NCBI RefSeq assembly: GCF_007858975.2
Contig: NZ_CP042220.2
Coordinates: forward strand, 2,790,001 to 2,854,000
DNA length: 64,000 nucleotides
Direction: 5' to 3'
Origin: Dickeya poaceiphila
Lineage (GTDB): Bacteria; Pseudomonadota; Gammaproteobacteria; Enterobacterales; Enterobacteriaceae
Part shown: piece by piece, positions 19,519 to 29,418 of the stretch
Position numbering within the stretch: the first letter of the stretch is position 1
How the letters are laid out: each line of letters begins with the position of its first letter
Translations under genes and position numbers: made by a program
The notes under the pieces: model-generated
Databases searched by the model: none
The model's input: only the letters and a program-made list of their open reading frames with translations
Told to the model about the DNA's origin: nothing

Positions 19519-20514
19519 TTAGTCCAGCGCCAGTACCGACACCCACATCGGCCCCTGCCCGACCGGGTAGCGAGCCTGCGGCGTCAGGCCGCCATTATCC
19601 GGTTGAATGCGGTACACCTCAATGTGGTGAGATTTCTGACCGGCGGCGATCAGGAACTGGCCGCTGTGGTCGATGTTAAAACCACGCGGTTGCGCTTCCG
19701 TTGGCTGATGTCCCGTCAGGGTCAACAAACCATCCTGCGCCGATACCTGGAAAATGGAGAGCAGGCTGACGGTGCGATCAGTGGTGTACAGGTGGCGACC
19801 ATCCGGCGTGATATGGATATCCGCCGCCCAGCAGGTGCCGGTAAAATCGGTCGGCATCGCGCTTAGCGTCTGAATTCGCTGCCCTTCACCCTGCGCATCC
19901 AGTTCGAACACATCCACCGAGCTATTCAGTTCGTTGACGCAATAGGCGAAACGGTTATTCGGATGGTACGCCATATGGCGCGGCCCGGCACCCGCGGCAG
20001 CACGCTGTTCAGCAGGCTGATGTTCGCTCAGGCGGCCATTGCTGTCGACATCATACAAGCGAATGCGATCTTCCTTCAGGCAAGGCGCCCACAGCACGCG
20101 GTTAGCCGGATCGATATTGGTCGAGTGGCAGCCTTCCAGCCCATCTAGCTGTTGGACAGGCGCTTGTACTACGCCATCGTCGCCAATCGGGCTGACGCTG
20201 ACGCAAGCATTGCTGTAAGAGGCACTGAACAGGAAACGCCCGGTCTGATCAGTAGACAGGTGCGTCGGGCTGCCCGGCAACGGTGCTACACCGGCTTCGC
20301 TCAGTTTCCCTTTTTCGTCAATGCGATAGCTAATGACACGAAACTCAGGGCGCACGCCGACATACAGGTGGCGCTTATCCGGCGCGATAACCATTGGTTG
20401 CACCTGACCGGGGACATCAACCACCTGTAACAAGCTCAGCGCCCCGCTGGAAGCGAGTTGCCAGACATGGATCTGCTGACTTTCCGGACTGGCGATATAA
20501 ACCACTTGCTGCAT
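19519..20514 (-). CDS. pgl: 6-phosphogluconolactonase
   Basis: Second step of the oxidative pentose phosphate pathway, hydrolysing 6-phosphogluconolactone. 331 residues, same as E. coli Pgl (YbhE type), a seven-bladed propeller: [27 protein letters not shown] and [25 protein letters not shown] are family blocks. Cytoplasmic. Divergent from ybhA, as in E. coli. Confidence 0.96.
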   Translation of the reverse strand: MQQVVYIASPESQQIHVWQLASSGALSLLQVVDVPGQVQPMVIAPDKRHLYVGVRPEFRVISYRIDEKGKLSEAGVAPLPGSPTHLSTDQTGRFLFSASYSNACVSVSPIGDDGVVQAPVQQLDGLEGCHSTNIDPANRVLWAPCLKEDRIRLYDVDSNGRLSEHQPAEQRAAAGAGPRHMAYHPNNRFAYCVNELNSSVDVFELDAQGEGQRIQTLSAMPTDFTGTCWAADIHITPDGRHLYTTDRTVSLLSIFQVSAQDGLLTLTGHQPTEAQPRGFNIDHSGQFLIAAGQKSHHIEVYRIQPDNGGLTPQARYPVGQGPMWVSVLALD

Positions 20515-20696
20515 TCGATTCTCCTTGTTGGCACCAGTGAGGCGACAGGCGCGCCTCGTTACGCTCAGGCTAGGCTTTCGTTTATCGGTGCCGGCTTCCC
20601 AGCGAGAGAGTCAGCACGGAAAAAGGGCCTGTTGCTTCAGATGACTTCCAGTGTACCATCCCAATGAAGTGAACCCGATAACCCGTTGAGAATACC

Positions 20697-21518
20697 ATGA
20701 CTTATCGCATCATTGCCCTCGATCTGGACGGCACGCTGTTAACGCAAAAGAAAACGATTTTACCGGAATCCCTACAGGCGCTGGCACAGGCCCAGCAGGC
20801 GGGCATCAAGGTCATCATCGTGACCGGTCGCCACCATTCGGCTATCCACCCGTTTTATCAGGCACTGGAGCTGGATACCCCGGCAATTTGCTGTAATGGC
20901 ACCTACCTCTACGATTACCAGACCGGACAAGCCAGCGAAGCGAATCCGCTCACGCCAGCACAGGCTAAAAACGTCTTACAGCGGTTACAACAGTTTGCCA
21001 TTCACGGTCTGATGTATGCAGACGACGCCATGCTCTACCAGCACCTTACTGGTCACATTACTCGTACCCAGACCTGGGCGGAAAATTTGCCTGAATCACA
21101 GCGTCCGGTGTTCCGCAAGGTAGATGACCTGCTGACCGCCACCAACCACTGCCGTTCTATCTGGAAATTCGCCACCCACCACACCGATACCGCTCTGCTG
21201 AACGATTTCGCGCAACAGGTTGAACAAGAGCTGGGACTGGCCTGCGAATGGTCATGGATGGATCAGGTGGATATCGCCCAGACCGGCAACAGTAAAGGCC
21301 GGTTGCTGCGACGCTGGGTGGAATCTCAGGGACTTAGCATGAACGACGTAGTGGCATTCGGCGATAACTTTAATGACATCAGCATGTTGTCTGCTGCCGG
21401 ATTGGGTGTGGCAATGGGCAATAGCGCCGACGGCGTCAAAGCCCATGCCGATCTGGTGATCGATCACCATGAACAACCCGGTATCGCTGAGGTAATTCGC
21501 CATCGGGTGCTGGTCTGA
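20697..21518 (+). CDS. ybhA: HAD-family phosphatase YbhA (pyridoxal phosphate phosphatase type)
   Basis: 273 residues. Cof-type HAD hydrolase: motif I LDLDGTLL near the N-terminus with the nucleophile Asp, motif II IVTGRH, motif III Lys in the NSKGRLL segment, and motif IV FGDNFNDISML. E. coli YbhA dephosphorylates pyridoxal 5'-phosphate and some sugar phosphates. Position between pgl and modC is conserved. Confidence 0.94.
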   Translation: MTYRIIALDLDGTLLTQKKTILPESLQALAQAQQAGIKVIIVTGRHHSAIHPFYQALELDTPAICCNGTYLYDYQTGQASEANPLTPAQAKNVLQRLQQFAIHGLMYADDAMLYQHLTGHITRTQTWAENLPESQRPVFRKVDDLLTATNHCRSIWKFATHHTDTALLNDFAQQVEQELGLACEWSWMDQVDIAQTGNSKGRLLRRWVESQGLSMNDVVAFGDNFNDISMLSAAGLGVAMGNSADGVKAHADLVIDHHEQPGIAEVIRHRVLV

Positions 21519-21560
21519 GCTTGTCACGCCCCCCGCCAGGACGAGGGCGTAGTTGAGGCA

Positions 21561-22619
21561 TTATGCTGTTATCGACACGCTCTTGACCTGAGCATACAGA
21601 CGCTGCCCGGCAGCCAGCGCCAGTTCGTCTCGCGCCCAGAGCGTAATACGCGCCCACAGGATTTGTCCGCCGATATCCATCTTGACCTCAACCTGCTCAC
21701 CGACCTCAAGGCATTCCACCACACTGGCCGACAGCACATTACGGATGCTGCTCACTGCTGGCCGCTGCATCACCAACGACACATCCGCCGCATTGATGCG
21801 GATACGCAATGCTGAACCAAGCGGCGCGTCAACACGCCCCACCCACAGCGGTTGTTCGCCCAGCGACAGCGCCGTCATCGCGTAATGCGGATGGTGCTCC
21901 ATCACCGTCACTTTCAGAATGCTGCTCTGCTCTTCTCGCGGCAACCAGGCACGCAGGGCGTTGCTGGCCCACACCTCTTCCAGCGAGCCTTGCGCCTTCA
22001 CCTGCCCTTTATCCAATACCAGCACCCTATCCGCCAGCCGCACCACTTCTTCCAGACTGTGGCTGACATACAGAATGGGTGTGTTGACCTCACGCGCCAA
22101 CCGCTCCAGATAAGGCAGCAGTTCACGCTTGCGCAGTGCATCCAGCGACGCCAGCGGCTCGTCCATCAGCAGCAATTCCGGCGCAGTCAGCAATGCACGG
22201 CCAATCGCCACCCGTTGTTTCTCGCCGCCGGACAAGGTTAACGGATAGCGTTTGAGCAAATGTCCGATGCCAAGCAGTTCCACAATGTCATCGAACTGCG
22301 CTTGCATCGGCGCTGCCATGCCATAACGCAAGTTCCCCAATACCCGGTAATGCGGGAAAAGCCTCGCATCCTGAAAAACGTAACCGATACGCCGTTTTTC
22401 CGGCGGCAGAAACACCCCTTGCGTCCGATCAGACAGCACCCGATCATTGAGCTGAATCCGCCCGCTATCCGGTCGGGTCAGGCCAACAATGGCATTGATC
22501 AGCGATGTTTTTCCCGCACCGGATACGCCGAATACGGCGGTAATCCCGCTGGCGGGAAGCTGGGTGGCGACACTGAGCGTCAGGTCACCCAGTTGCTGGG
22601 TAAAATCCAGTTGCAGCAT
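21561..22619 (-). CDS. modC: Molybdate ABC transporter ATP-binding protein
   Basis: 352 residues. Walker [10 protein letters not shown], signature [15 protein letters not shown], Walker [11 protein letters not shown] and switch His in ILYVSHS are intact. The C-terminal TOBE/Mop-like domain (from about 290) binds molybdate and regulates the transporter. Its start overlaps the modB stop (TAATG), the usual translational coupling in modABC. Confidence 0.96.
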   Translation of the reverse strand: MLQLDFTQQLGDLTLSVATQLPASGITAVFGVSGAGKTSLINAIVGLTRPDSGRIQLNDRVLSDRTQGVFLPPEKRRIGYVFQDARLFPHYRVLGNLRYGMAAPMQAQFDDIVELLGIGHLLKRYPLTLSGGEKQRVAIGRALLTAPELLLMDEPLASLDALRKRELLPYLERLAREVNTPILYVSHSLEEVVRLADRVLVLDKGQVKAQGSLEEVWASNALRAWLPREEQSSILKVTVMEHHPHYAMTALSLGEQPLWVGRVDAPLGSALRIRINAADVSLVMQRPAVSSIRNVLSASVVECLEVGEQVEVKMDIGGQILWARITLWARDELALAAGQRLYAQVKSVSITA

Positions 22620-23308
22620 TATCCCCCCAACCGTTTACGGCTCCAGCGCGTGAGCCATTCCGACAACAGCAGCGACACCAACGACAGCACAATAGCGATG
22701 ATGCACAATCGGGCAGCCTGCATTTCCGCGCCCGGCGTTTCAATCAGCGTATACATGGCATTCGGGATGGTGCGGGTTTCACCCGGAATGTTGGACACAA
22801 AGGTGATGGTAGCGCCGAACTCGCCCAGCGAACGGGCACACGCCAGTACAGTGCCGGCAATAATACCCGGCAGTGTCAACGGCAGCGTGATGGTGAAAAA
22901 CACCCGCCAGCGACCAGCGCCAAGCGTACGCGCCGCCAGCTCCAGCCGGGTATCCACCGCCTCCAGCGCCAACCGGATAGCACGCACCATCAGCGGGAAC
23001 GCTACCACCGCCGACGCCAGCGCCGCACCGTGCCAGCTAAAACTGAAACTGAAACCGAACCAGTGGTAAAGCCAACCCCCCACCACACCTTTGCGCCCCA
23101 TGACTATCAGCAACAAATAGCCGATCACCACCGGCGGCAGCACCAACGGCAGGTGAATCACGCTATCCAGCAGCGATTTACCGACAAAGCGGCAACGCGC
23201 CAGCACCCAGGCCGCCAGAATACCCAGCGGTAAACTGCAACTGACCGCCACCACCGATACCTTCAGGCTCAGCGAAACCGCCTGCCATTCGTAATCACTG
23301 AGCAGCAT
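22619..23308 (-). CDS. modB: Molybdate ABC transporter permease
   Basis: 229 residues, five predicted membrane helices, with the EAA-type coupling loop ([28 protein letters not shown]) that docks on ModC. It overlaps the modA end by 14 bases and modC by one base. Confidence 0.96.
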   Translation of the reverse strand: MLLSDYEWQAVSLSLKVSVVAVSCSLPLGILAAWVLARCRFVGKSLLDSVIHLPLVLPPVVIGYLLLIVMGRKGVVGGWLYHWFGFSFSFSWHGAALASAVVAFPLMVRAIRLALEAVDTRLELAARTLGAGRWRVFFTITLPLTLPGIIAGTVLACARSLGEFGATITFVSNIPGETRTIPNAMYTLIETPGAEMQAARLCIIAIVLSLVSLLLSEWLTRWSRKRLGG

Positions 23309-24080
23309 TAACCGGCGTAAATCCGTATTGTTTAAACACCACGGCTGCCTTCGGTGTTTTCAGGTAATCAAAGAAGGCATTGACTGCCGGGGTATTGTGC
23401 CCTTTGACGATAGCCATCGGATACTCCACCGGTTCGTGGGTATTATCCGGGAAAATGCCGACCACTTTCACTTTGGTGCTGGCGACGGCGTCCGAACCGT
23501 AAACAATCCCCAGCGGCGCTTCTTCACGTTCTACCAGCACCATGGCGGCGCGTACGTCATTGGCGCGGGCCATCAACGGCGACAATGAATCCCAGGCATT
23601 CAGTTTCTGCAACGCTTCTTTGGCGTAAATACCGGCGGGTACGTGATCCGGGTCGCCCACCGACAGTCGTCCGCCTTTCAGCAGTGCTTTCCAGTCGGTT
23701 TTATCGTCGATTTTGAACCCTTTGGTTTCAGCGGACTTAGGCGCGATCACCACCAGTTGATTTCCCAACAAGGTAAACCGGGTGTCGTTCTCGGTCAGTT
23801 GCTTGTCCTGAGCGTAATCCATCCACTGCTGGTCGGCTGAGATGAACAGATCGGCTGGTGCTCCTTGCTCAATCTGACGCGCCAGCGTTGACGACGATGC
23901 GTAGGATGCCACGATGGAAACCTGTTTTTCCTTCTGATACTTCGCGGCGATATCCTGTAATGCGTTGGTCAGCGAAGCGGCGGCAAACACCGTTACCTTA
24001 TCCTGCGCCAGTGCTGTATTCGTGTTCATACCCAGCGCTAACGCGGCGGCGCTCAGCCAATAAGTCCATTGTGGTTTCAT
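23295..24080 (-). CDS. modA: Molybdate-binding periplasmic protein
   Basis: 261 residues from ATG 24080, which has AGGAGA eight bases upstream; the longer frame to 24152 would run through the ModE operator. The signal peptide ends near NTALAQ. ModA core: VFAAASLTNALQDIA and SSSTLARQIEQGAPADLFISAD supply the molybdate-binding serines. Operator-proximal gene of modABC. Confidence 0.96.
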   Translation of the reverse strand: MKPQWTYWLSAAALALGMNTNTALAQDKVTVFAAASLTNALQDIAAKYQKEKQVSIVASYASSSTLARQIEQGAPADLFISADQQWMDYAQDKQLTENDTRFTLLGNQLVVIAPKSAETKGFKIDDKTDWKALLKGGRLSVGDPDHVPAGIYAKEALQKLNAWDSLSPLMARANDVRAAMVLVEREEAPLGIVYGSDAVASTKVKVVGIFPDNTHEPVEYPMAIVKGHNTPAVNAFFDYLKTPKAAVVFKQYGFTPVNAAQ

Positions 24081-24098
24081 TTTCTCTCCTGACATTTT

Positions 24099-24122
24099 CG
24101 TTATGTAGTTAATGATATAACG
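24099..24122 (-). promoter_or_regulatory. ModE operator of modABC
   Basis: Minus strand has CGTTATAT and ACATAACG arms separated by eight bases, the ModE palindrome found before E. coli modA (CGTTATAT...ACATAACG). It ends 18 bases before the modA start codon, so molybdate-loaded ModE would block the promoter. Confidence 0.85.
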
Positions 24123-24168
24123 ATGAATACCGAATCTCGACGGCTTTGTCATTGTTCTTAAGCAAAAA

Positions 24169-24188
24169 AATCCGGCAAATGCCGGATT
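24169..24188 (-). terminator. acrZ terminator
   Basis: AATCCGGC-ATTT-GCCGGATT on the minus strand followed by a T-run; lies 28 bases after the acrZ stop. Confidence 0.8.
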
Positions 24189-24215
24189 GATCAGAAAAGG
24201 AAATCAGAGAAGGGG

Positions 24216-24365
24216 TTATTTGCGCGCTACTGACGACTCACGATGACCGATGGCGGAAAACAGGTTGAATACTTCACCCAACCCATAAATAGCCCCCAAA
24301 ATCAGCGCCATCATGACCGGCACCATGCACACCGCAAACAGCAGGCTTTTCAGCAACTCCAACAT
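24216..24365 (-). CDS. acrZ: AcrZ, small accessory subunit of the AcrAB-TolC pump
   Basis: 49 residues, the same length as E. coli AcrZ, read directly from the minus strand: [20 protein letters not shown] followed by [20 protein letters not shown] and a short polar tail. It is one bent membrane helix that lies in the AcrB groove and tunes which drugs are exported. Between modA and modE, as in E. coli. Confidence 0.93.
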   Translation of the reverse strand: MLELLKSLLFAVCMVPVMMALILGAIYGLGEVFNLFSAIGHRESSVARK

Positions 24366-24562
24366 ATCGACCTCATTTTTCACCGTGGCTGGCCGTTACG
24401 CCGCCAGCATTTCATGGATTTATGGGTAGACTATCCTCACCCCATTGCTGTTAACGAGTTTACCTGAATCGCCGGAATTAGAGCGGCCATTTGTGCGGTT
24501 TGCCTGTTTGACGCAAAACGATGACAATACAAACGATTAGCGGCCCAGATACGGATGTGCTC

Positions 24563-25354
24563 ATGCAAGCAGAAATTCTTCTTACCCTAAAACTTCAGCA
24601 ACGGCTCTTTGCCGACCCACGTCGCATCACGCTGCTCAAACAGGTGAAACAAACCGGTTCCATCAGTCAGGGAGCGCGTCTGGCCGATATCAGCTACAAA
24701 AGTGCCTGGGACGCGATTAATGAAATGAATCAGTTGTCCGAACAAACCATCGTTGAGCGCACTACCGGCGGAAAAGGCGGCGGCGGTGCGGTGCTGACGC
24801 GTTACGGCGAACGGTTATTGCAATTGTATGAGCTGCTGGGGCAAATCCAGCAAAAAGCTTTCGATGTTCTGCAAGACGATGACCTGCCGCTGGACAGCCT
24901 GCTGGCAGCCATCGCCCGTTTTTCGCTGCAAACCAGCGCCCGCAATCAGTTTTTCGGCACCGTACTGGAGCGCGACCAGCAACGGGTGCAGCAGCACCTG
25001 TCTGTCCTGCTGGCGGGTGGCCATACCCGCATTCAGGCCGCACTGACCCAGCAGAGCGCCGATCGATTACAGCTCACCAGCGGCAAAGAAGTGCTGGTGC
25101 TGATAAAAGCCCCCTGGGTCGCGGTGACGCCGCAAACCGTTCCATCGCCCGCTCACGATAATGTATTGCCGGGCCGCATCAACCACCTGCAACCCGGCCC
25201 GACACAGAGCGAAGTGCTGGTAACGCTGGAAGGCGGCGAGGTCGTGTGCGCCACCCTGCCCAATGATGCCGTGGCGCTACAGGGATTGCAGCCGGAGATG
25301 GCCGTCTACGCCAGTTTTAATGCCGACCAGGTGATTATTGCCACTCTGTGTTAA
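24563..25354 (+). CDS. modE: Molybdate-responsive transcription regulator ModE
   Basis: 263 residues from ATG 24563 (MQAEILLTLKLQQ), matching the E. coli start; an ATG at 24521 would add 14 residues and neither has a strong ribosome site. The N-terminal winged helix-turn-helix contains GSISQGARLADISYKSAWDAINEMN and TGGKGGGGAVLT. Two C-terminal Mop domains bind molybdate. It represses modABC at the operator listed. Divergent from acrZ. Confidence 0.94.
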   Translation: MQAEILLTLKLQQRLFADPRRITLLKQVKQTGSISQGARLADISYKSAWDAINEMNQLSEQTIVERTTGGKGGGGAVLTRYGERLLQLYELLGQIQQKAFDVLQDDDLPLDSLLAAIARFSLQTSARNQFFGTVLERDQQRVQQHLSVLLAGGHTRIQAALTQQSADRLQLTSGKEVLVLIKAPWVAVTPQTVPSPAHDNVLPGRINHLQPGPTQSEVLVTLEGGEVVCATLPNDAVALQGLQPEMAVYASFNADQVIIATLC

Positions 25355-25583
25355 TTGCCAGATAAGTTCAGTCGTGGTGTGGGGGCGTAAACACAACCAA
25401 TACATTAACATTGCTAAATATTTTATTGACCCTGCCGTTTATTGGATCTACCGAACAGGATTCTTTGTCACAAATAGCCTTCACGTAAGGAAAGCATTCG
25501 CTGGGACTATAGCTATTAGCAACGCCTCCCACATTTTTGATGATGTGACAAATCGCAGAGTATGACTAACAAAGGGTTACAGC

Positions 25584-26456
25584 ATGGAAATTCGCTCTGA
25601 TACCACCACCTATTTTCAGGTTAAAAATACATCTGACAACACGCAAAAAGTCGCTCAAAGCGCGCTTTCACAAACGGATCATCAACAAGGGCCGCTGTCG
25701 AATACTCAGCAGGCAACCTTCAGCGGCAAGGGGCTGATGATGTCTCGTCTGTTTGGTGATTCGAGCGCCACTCCCACCGTCCAGACTCAGTTGACTGAAA
25801 CCACGATGAAAATGTCATCGGTTAACTTTCTCACCTATCAAGACCGGGACATGCTGTCAGCACTGTATGCCAACGCTCAACAATCCGGCGTGGATTTGCA
25901 ATATGTTGATGATTTGGCGAGAGACCTGGGAGACTACCGCATGTTTGGCAGTGTGAGCGTCAGCGTAAATAACGGCAAAATGTACGACATGAATGGGCGT
26001 GCACAGACCTTTCATTTCACCGATACCGATGCCGCTACCGCCACGCAGATTCTGAATAGTGAAGGTATTACTACCACTACGTTAGATACCGGATTCTTGC
26101 ACTACCAGCTCGATCCGGGCTTTTCGTTCAATCATCGAACCAATTTTGCTTTTTTGGCAGAAGTGGTCAACACATTCGGCCAGGGTGCAACCCATGCCGG
26201 TGAGCCATTAAGCTCCTCATTTCCCGCTTATCAGGCGCAGGGAAATAATAACTTTGTTGTTAAAACCGCCACTGACAGCACCCTTCCTCCTGTCGAAGAG
26301 CCTGATTTTCGTTCGGTTGATGGCATCATCTCTATTACGCCAACGGGAGCAAAAAATGGATTTCAGTGGGTCAATGACAAGTTGGTAAAAAGCTTCAGCA
26401 TGACGCTACTCGATTTGTTGACCTCCGAGAAAAATCGCACGTTAACCCAACTGTAG
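25584..26456 (+). CDS. Unknown protein between modE and modF
   Basis: 290 residues, AAGGG ribosome site eight bases before ATG. I do not recognise the family. The first 60 residues are rich in Ser, Thr, Gln and Asn (SQTDHQQGPLSNTQQATFSG) with no Sec signal, no membrane helix and only few charged clusters. The middle (about 75-200) looks folded: NFLTYQDRDMLSALYANAQ, VDDLARDLGDYRMFGSVSV, FAFLAEVVNTFGQG. No Cys at all by my reading. Such N-terminal composition is seen in type III secreted proteins, but no HrpL box was found upstream. It interrupts the modEF pair of E. coli and has its own 229-base upstream gap. Confidence 0.6.
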   Translation: MEIRSDTTTYFQVKNTSDNTQKVAQSALSQTDHQQGPLSNTQQATFSGKGLMMSRLFGDSSATPTVQTQLTETTMKMSSVNFLTYQDRDMLSALYANAQQSGVDLQYVDDLARDLGDYRMFGSVSVSVNNGKMYDMNGRAQTFHFTDTDAATATQILNSEGITTTTLDTGFLHYQLDPGFSFNHRTNFAFLAEVVNTFGQGATHAGEPLSSSFPAYQAQGNNNFVVKTATDSTLPPVEEPDFRSVDGIISITPTGAKNGFQWVNDKLVKSFSMTLLDLLTSEKNRTLTQL

Positions 26457-26560
26457 CTGTTTATCTCCACATCAGCGCCGGAGAAATACGTTAGCAACTT
26501 GACAAGCCGCCAGCTTCCCTTTACCCGTAAGAGGTCTGCTATTTCGCAAAGGGAATCATC

Positions 26561-28030
26561 ATGTCATTGCTGCATATCCATCAGGCACAGTTCCGGTTAA
26601 GCGATACCCGGATGATGCATCTGGATGAACTCAGGTTGCATCAGCAACAGTGCTGGGCGTTTGTCGGCGCTAACGGCAGCGGAAAATCGGCGCTGGCACG
26701 TGCGCTCAGCGGCGAATTACTGCTGTTGTCCGGTCAACGCCAGTGCGACTTCCAGCGTGTGGCGCGCCTCTCTTTCGAACAACTGCAACAGTTAGTGTCA
26801 CAGGAGTGGCAGCGTAACAACACCGATATGCTGGGCGTCGACGAGGACGATACCGGGCGCACTACTGCTGAGGTGATTCAGGACAGCGTGCACGATGCCG
26901 ACCGTTGCCATCAGTTAGCCACACAATTCGGCATCGCTCACCTGCTGGACCGGCGCTTCAAATACCTCTCAACCGGTGAAACCCGCAAAACCATGCTGTG
27001 TAAGGCACTGATGGCACAGCCGGACTTGCTGATTCTCGATGAACCGTTCGATGGTCTGGATGTCGCTTCACGCGCACAGTTAACCGACCTGCTGGCGTCG
27101 CTGGGAGCACAAGGGCAGACGCTGGTGCTGATTCTCAACCGCTTTGAGGACATTCCGGCATTTATCGACCAGGTCGGCGTGCTGGCGGATTGCACCCTGA
27201 CGCGACAGGGTAAGCGCGAGACGGTTCTGTCCGATGCGCTGGTTTCACAACTGGCGCACAGCGAAACTCTGGCCGGTATCACGTTGCCGGAAGCGGAAGA
27301 CCCAAGCCAGCGGCCAACTCTACCGCCGGATCAACCCCGTATTCGTCTGCTGCACGGTGTAGTGAGCTATAATGACCGCCGTATTCTGGACGATTTGAGC
27401 TGGGAAGTATTGCCGGGACAACACTGGCAAATTATCGGGCCGAACGGCGCGGGCAAGTCCACCCTGCTTAGTCTTATCACCGGTGATCATCCACAAGGTT
27501 ACAGCAACGACCTGACGCTATTTGGTCGTCGGCGCGGCAGCGGTGAAACCATCTGGGACATCAAACGCCATATCGGCTATGTCAGCAGCAGCCTGCATCT
27601 GGAGTACCGCGTCAGTTCCAGTCTGCGCAACGTCATCCTGTCCGGTTTTTTCGATTCCATCGGCATTTATCAGGCAGTATCGGACCGCCAGCGTTTTCTG
27701 GCGGCACAGTGGTTATCGCTGCTCGGTCTGCCGGACAGTGTGGCCGATGCCCCGTTCCAGTCACTGTCCTGGGGGCAGCAACGGCTGGCGCTGATTGTGC
27801 GCGCACTGGTGAAACATCCGGCCTTATTGATCCTCGATGAACCGCTACAAGGCTTAGACCCACTTAACCGTCAGCTTATCCGCCGCTGGTTAGATATTCT
27901 GATCAGTCAGGGACAAACCCAACTACTGTTCGTTTCCCACCATGCGCAAGATGCGCCGGACTGCATCACCCACCGCCTGACTTTCGTACCAGACGGCGAC
28001 AGCTATCACTATCTGATACAAACACGCTGA
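26561..28030 (+). CDS. modF: ModF, twin ATP-binding-cassette protein
   Basis: 489 residues (E. coli 490). Two complete cassettes: Walker A GANGSGKSA and GPNGAGKST, signature-like LSTGETRK and LSWGQQR, Walker B LLILDEPFDGL and LLILDEPLQGL. There is no membrane domain. Also called PhrA in older literature; role is not settled, the location with modE suggests a link to molybdate. Here it is separated from modE by the unknown gene. Confidence 0.92.
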   Translation: MSLLHIHQAQFRLSDTRMMHLDELRLHQQQCWAFVGANGSGKSALARALSGELLLLSGQRQCDFQRVARLSFEQLQQLVSQEWQRNNTDMLGVDEDDTGRTTAEVIQDSVHDADRCHQLATQFGIAHLLDRRFKYLSTGETRKTMLCKALMAQPDLLILDEPFDGLDVASRAQLTDLLASLGAQGQTLVLILNRFEDIPAFIDQVGVLADCTLTRQGKRETVLSDALVSQLAHSETLAGITLPEAEDPSQRPTLPPDQPRIRLLHGVVSYNDRRILDDLSWEVLPGQHWQIIGPNGAGKSTLLSLITGDHPQGYSNDLTLFGRRRGSGETIWDIKRHIGYVSSSLHLEYRVSSSLRNVILSGFFDSIGIYQAVSDRQRFLAAQWLSLLGLPDSVADAPFQSLSWGQQRLALIVRALVKHPALLILDEPLQGLDPLNRQLIRRWLDILISQGQTQLLFVSHHAQDAPDCITHRLTFVPDGDSYHYLIQTR

Positions 28031-28042
28031 ATACTTCACAGC

Positions 28043-28067
28043 ACGGTTTCGCTTCAGGCGAAACCGT
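28043..28067. terminator. Hairpin after modF
   Basis: ACGGTTTCGC-TTCAG-GCGAAACCGT: a perfect 10-bp stem 13 bases after the modF stop; no clear T-tract, so it may act as an RNA 3'-end stabiliser. Confidence 0.6.
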
Positions 28068-28078
28068 CAACCCAGTTA

Positions 28079-28094
28079 GTGATAACGTTACCAC
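28079..28094. promoter_or_regulatory. GalR/GalS-type operator before galE
   Basis: GTGATAACGTTACCAC fits the 16-bp pattern GTGnnAnCGnTnnCAC of gal operators. It is 177 bases before the galE start codon. Only one copy was found. Confidence 0.6.
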
Positions 28095-28270
28095 AGAGCA
28101 CAACCTGTTTTCACCGTCCTCACATCGCGCTATGCTGGTTACTCGTTAAGCCAGGGAAAAGGCGAAGACTGAACCACTCGCCTCGACTATCACTATTTAC
28201 GGCGCTGATCACCTTTTTCCGGTTACATCCATGCTATTTTTTCACTCAGTTTTCTGCAACAGAGGTCATT

Positions 28271-29287
28271 ATGAAAGTATTGGTTACAGGTGGTAGCGGT
28301 TACATAGGAAGCCATACCTGTGTGCAATTGATCGCCGCCGGTCATCAGCCGGTTATCCTCGACAACCTGTGCAACAGCAAAGCCAGTGTGGCAACAGCTA
28401 TTGCCCATGTCAGCGGACAGACGCCGGTGTTTTATCAGGGCGATATCCGTGACCGTGGTCTGTTGCAGACTATTTTTGCCGAGCACGATATTGGCGCAGT
28501 GATCCACTTCGCAGGTCTTAAGGCGGTGGGCGAATCCGTGCGCGAACCCATCAGCTATTACGACAACAATGTCTACGGCACGCTGACGCTGGTGGACGCC
28601 ATGAAGCAGGCAGGCGTCAAAACGCTGATTTTCAGTTCATCGGCCACCGTATATGGCGACCAGCCGCACGTTCCGTATCAGGAAAGTTTCCCCACCGGTA
28701 CCCCCGCCAGCCCTTATGGCCGCAGCAAGCTGATGGTAGAACAAATCCTGCAAGACCTGCACCGCGCGGAACCAGACTGGAGCGTGGTAGTGTTGCGTTA
28801 CTTCAACCCGGTGGGTGCCCATCCGACAGGAGAAATGGGCGAAGACCCGCAGGGCGTGCCCAACAACCTGATGCCGTACATTGCCCAGGTGGCGGTAGGC
28901 CGCCGCGAGTCGTTGGCGATTTTCGGCAACGATTACCAGACCATCGACGGCACCGGCGTGCGGGATTATATCCATGTGGTGGACCTGGCCGACGGTCATG
29001 TCGCCGCCATGAACACTCTGCACGGCAAACCCGGCGTACACACTTATAACCTTGGCGCTGGCGTCGGTTACAGCGTATTGCAAGTGGTGGAAGCCTTCAG
29101 TCGCGCCTGCGGCAAACCGCTGCCGTATCATTTCGCGCCCCGCCGCGACGGCGACCTGCCCGCTTACTGGGCTGACTCAGAAAAAGCCGCCCGCGAACTT
29201 AACTGGCGCGTCAGTCGAACACTGGACGAAATGGCCGCTGATACCTGGCGTTGGCAATCCCTCCATCCGAATGGTTTTTCGGACTGA
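28271..29287 (+). CDS. galE: UDP-glucose 4-epimerase
   Basis: Interconverts UDP-galactose and UDP-glucose using bound NAD. 338 residues from ATG 28271, same as E. coli; the longer upstream frame is rejected. Rossmann loop GGSGYIGSH, catalytic Ser in FSSSATVYG, Tyr and Lys in YGRSKLM. First gene of galETKM; supplies UDP-galactose also for polysaccharide synthesis. Confidence 0.97.
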   Translation: MKVLVTGGSGYIGSHTCVQLIAAGHQPVILDNLCNSKASVATAIAHVSGQTPVFYQGDIRDRGLLQTIFAEHDIGAVIHFAGLKAVGESVREPISYYDNNVYGTLTLVDAMKQAGVKTLIFSSSATVYGDQPHVPYQESFPTGTPASPYGRSKLMVEQILQDLHRAEPDWSVVVLRYFNPVGAHPTGEMGEDPQGVPNNLMPYIAQVAVGRRESLAIFGNDYQTIDGTGVRDYIHVVDLADGHVAAMNTLHGKPGVHTYNLGAGVGYSVLQVVEAFSRACGKPLPYHFAPRRDGDLPAYWADSEKAARELNWRVSRTLDEMAADTWRWQSLHPNGFSD

Positions 29288-29364
29288 TGGCTGGGTAAAT
29301 TCATTTTTTCAGCACGTACCCTTTTTCGAAAACAATTTTTTCGATGACAGCACGCGTTTTTTGA

Positions 29365-29397
29365 TGAAGAACGTTTTTCGACGACAAACGTTCTTCA
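29365..29397 (+). other. Intercistronic hairpin between galE and galT
   Basis: TGAAGAACGTTT and AAACGTTCTTCA form a perfect 12-bp stem with a 9-base loop, 22 bases before the galT start. No T-run follows, so it is not a classical terminator. In E. coli galE and galT are only a few bases apart; here the gap is 131 bases. Confidence 0.7.
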
Positions 29398-29418
29398 ATG
29401 ACCAAGTAAGGTATCCCA

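Noticed and set aside
25355..25583. HrpL box before the unknown modE-modF gene
   Set aside because: GGGACT and CCACA blocks occur but are about 20 bases apart with a poor first half, outside the usual GGAACC-n15/16-CCAC pattern.
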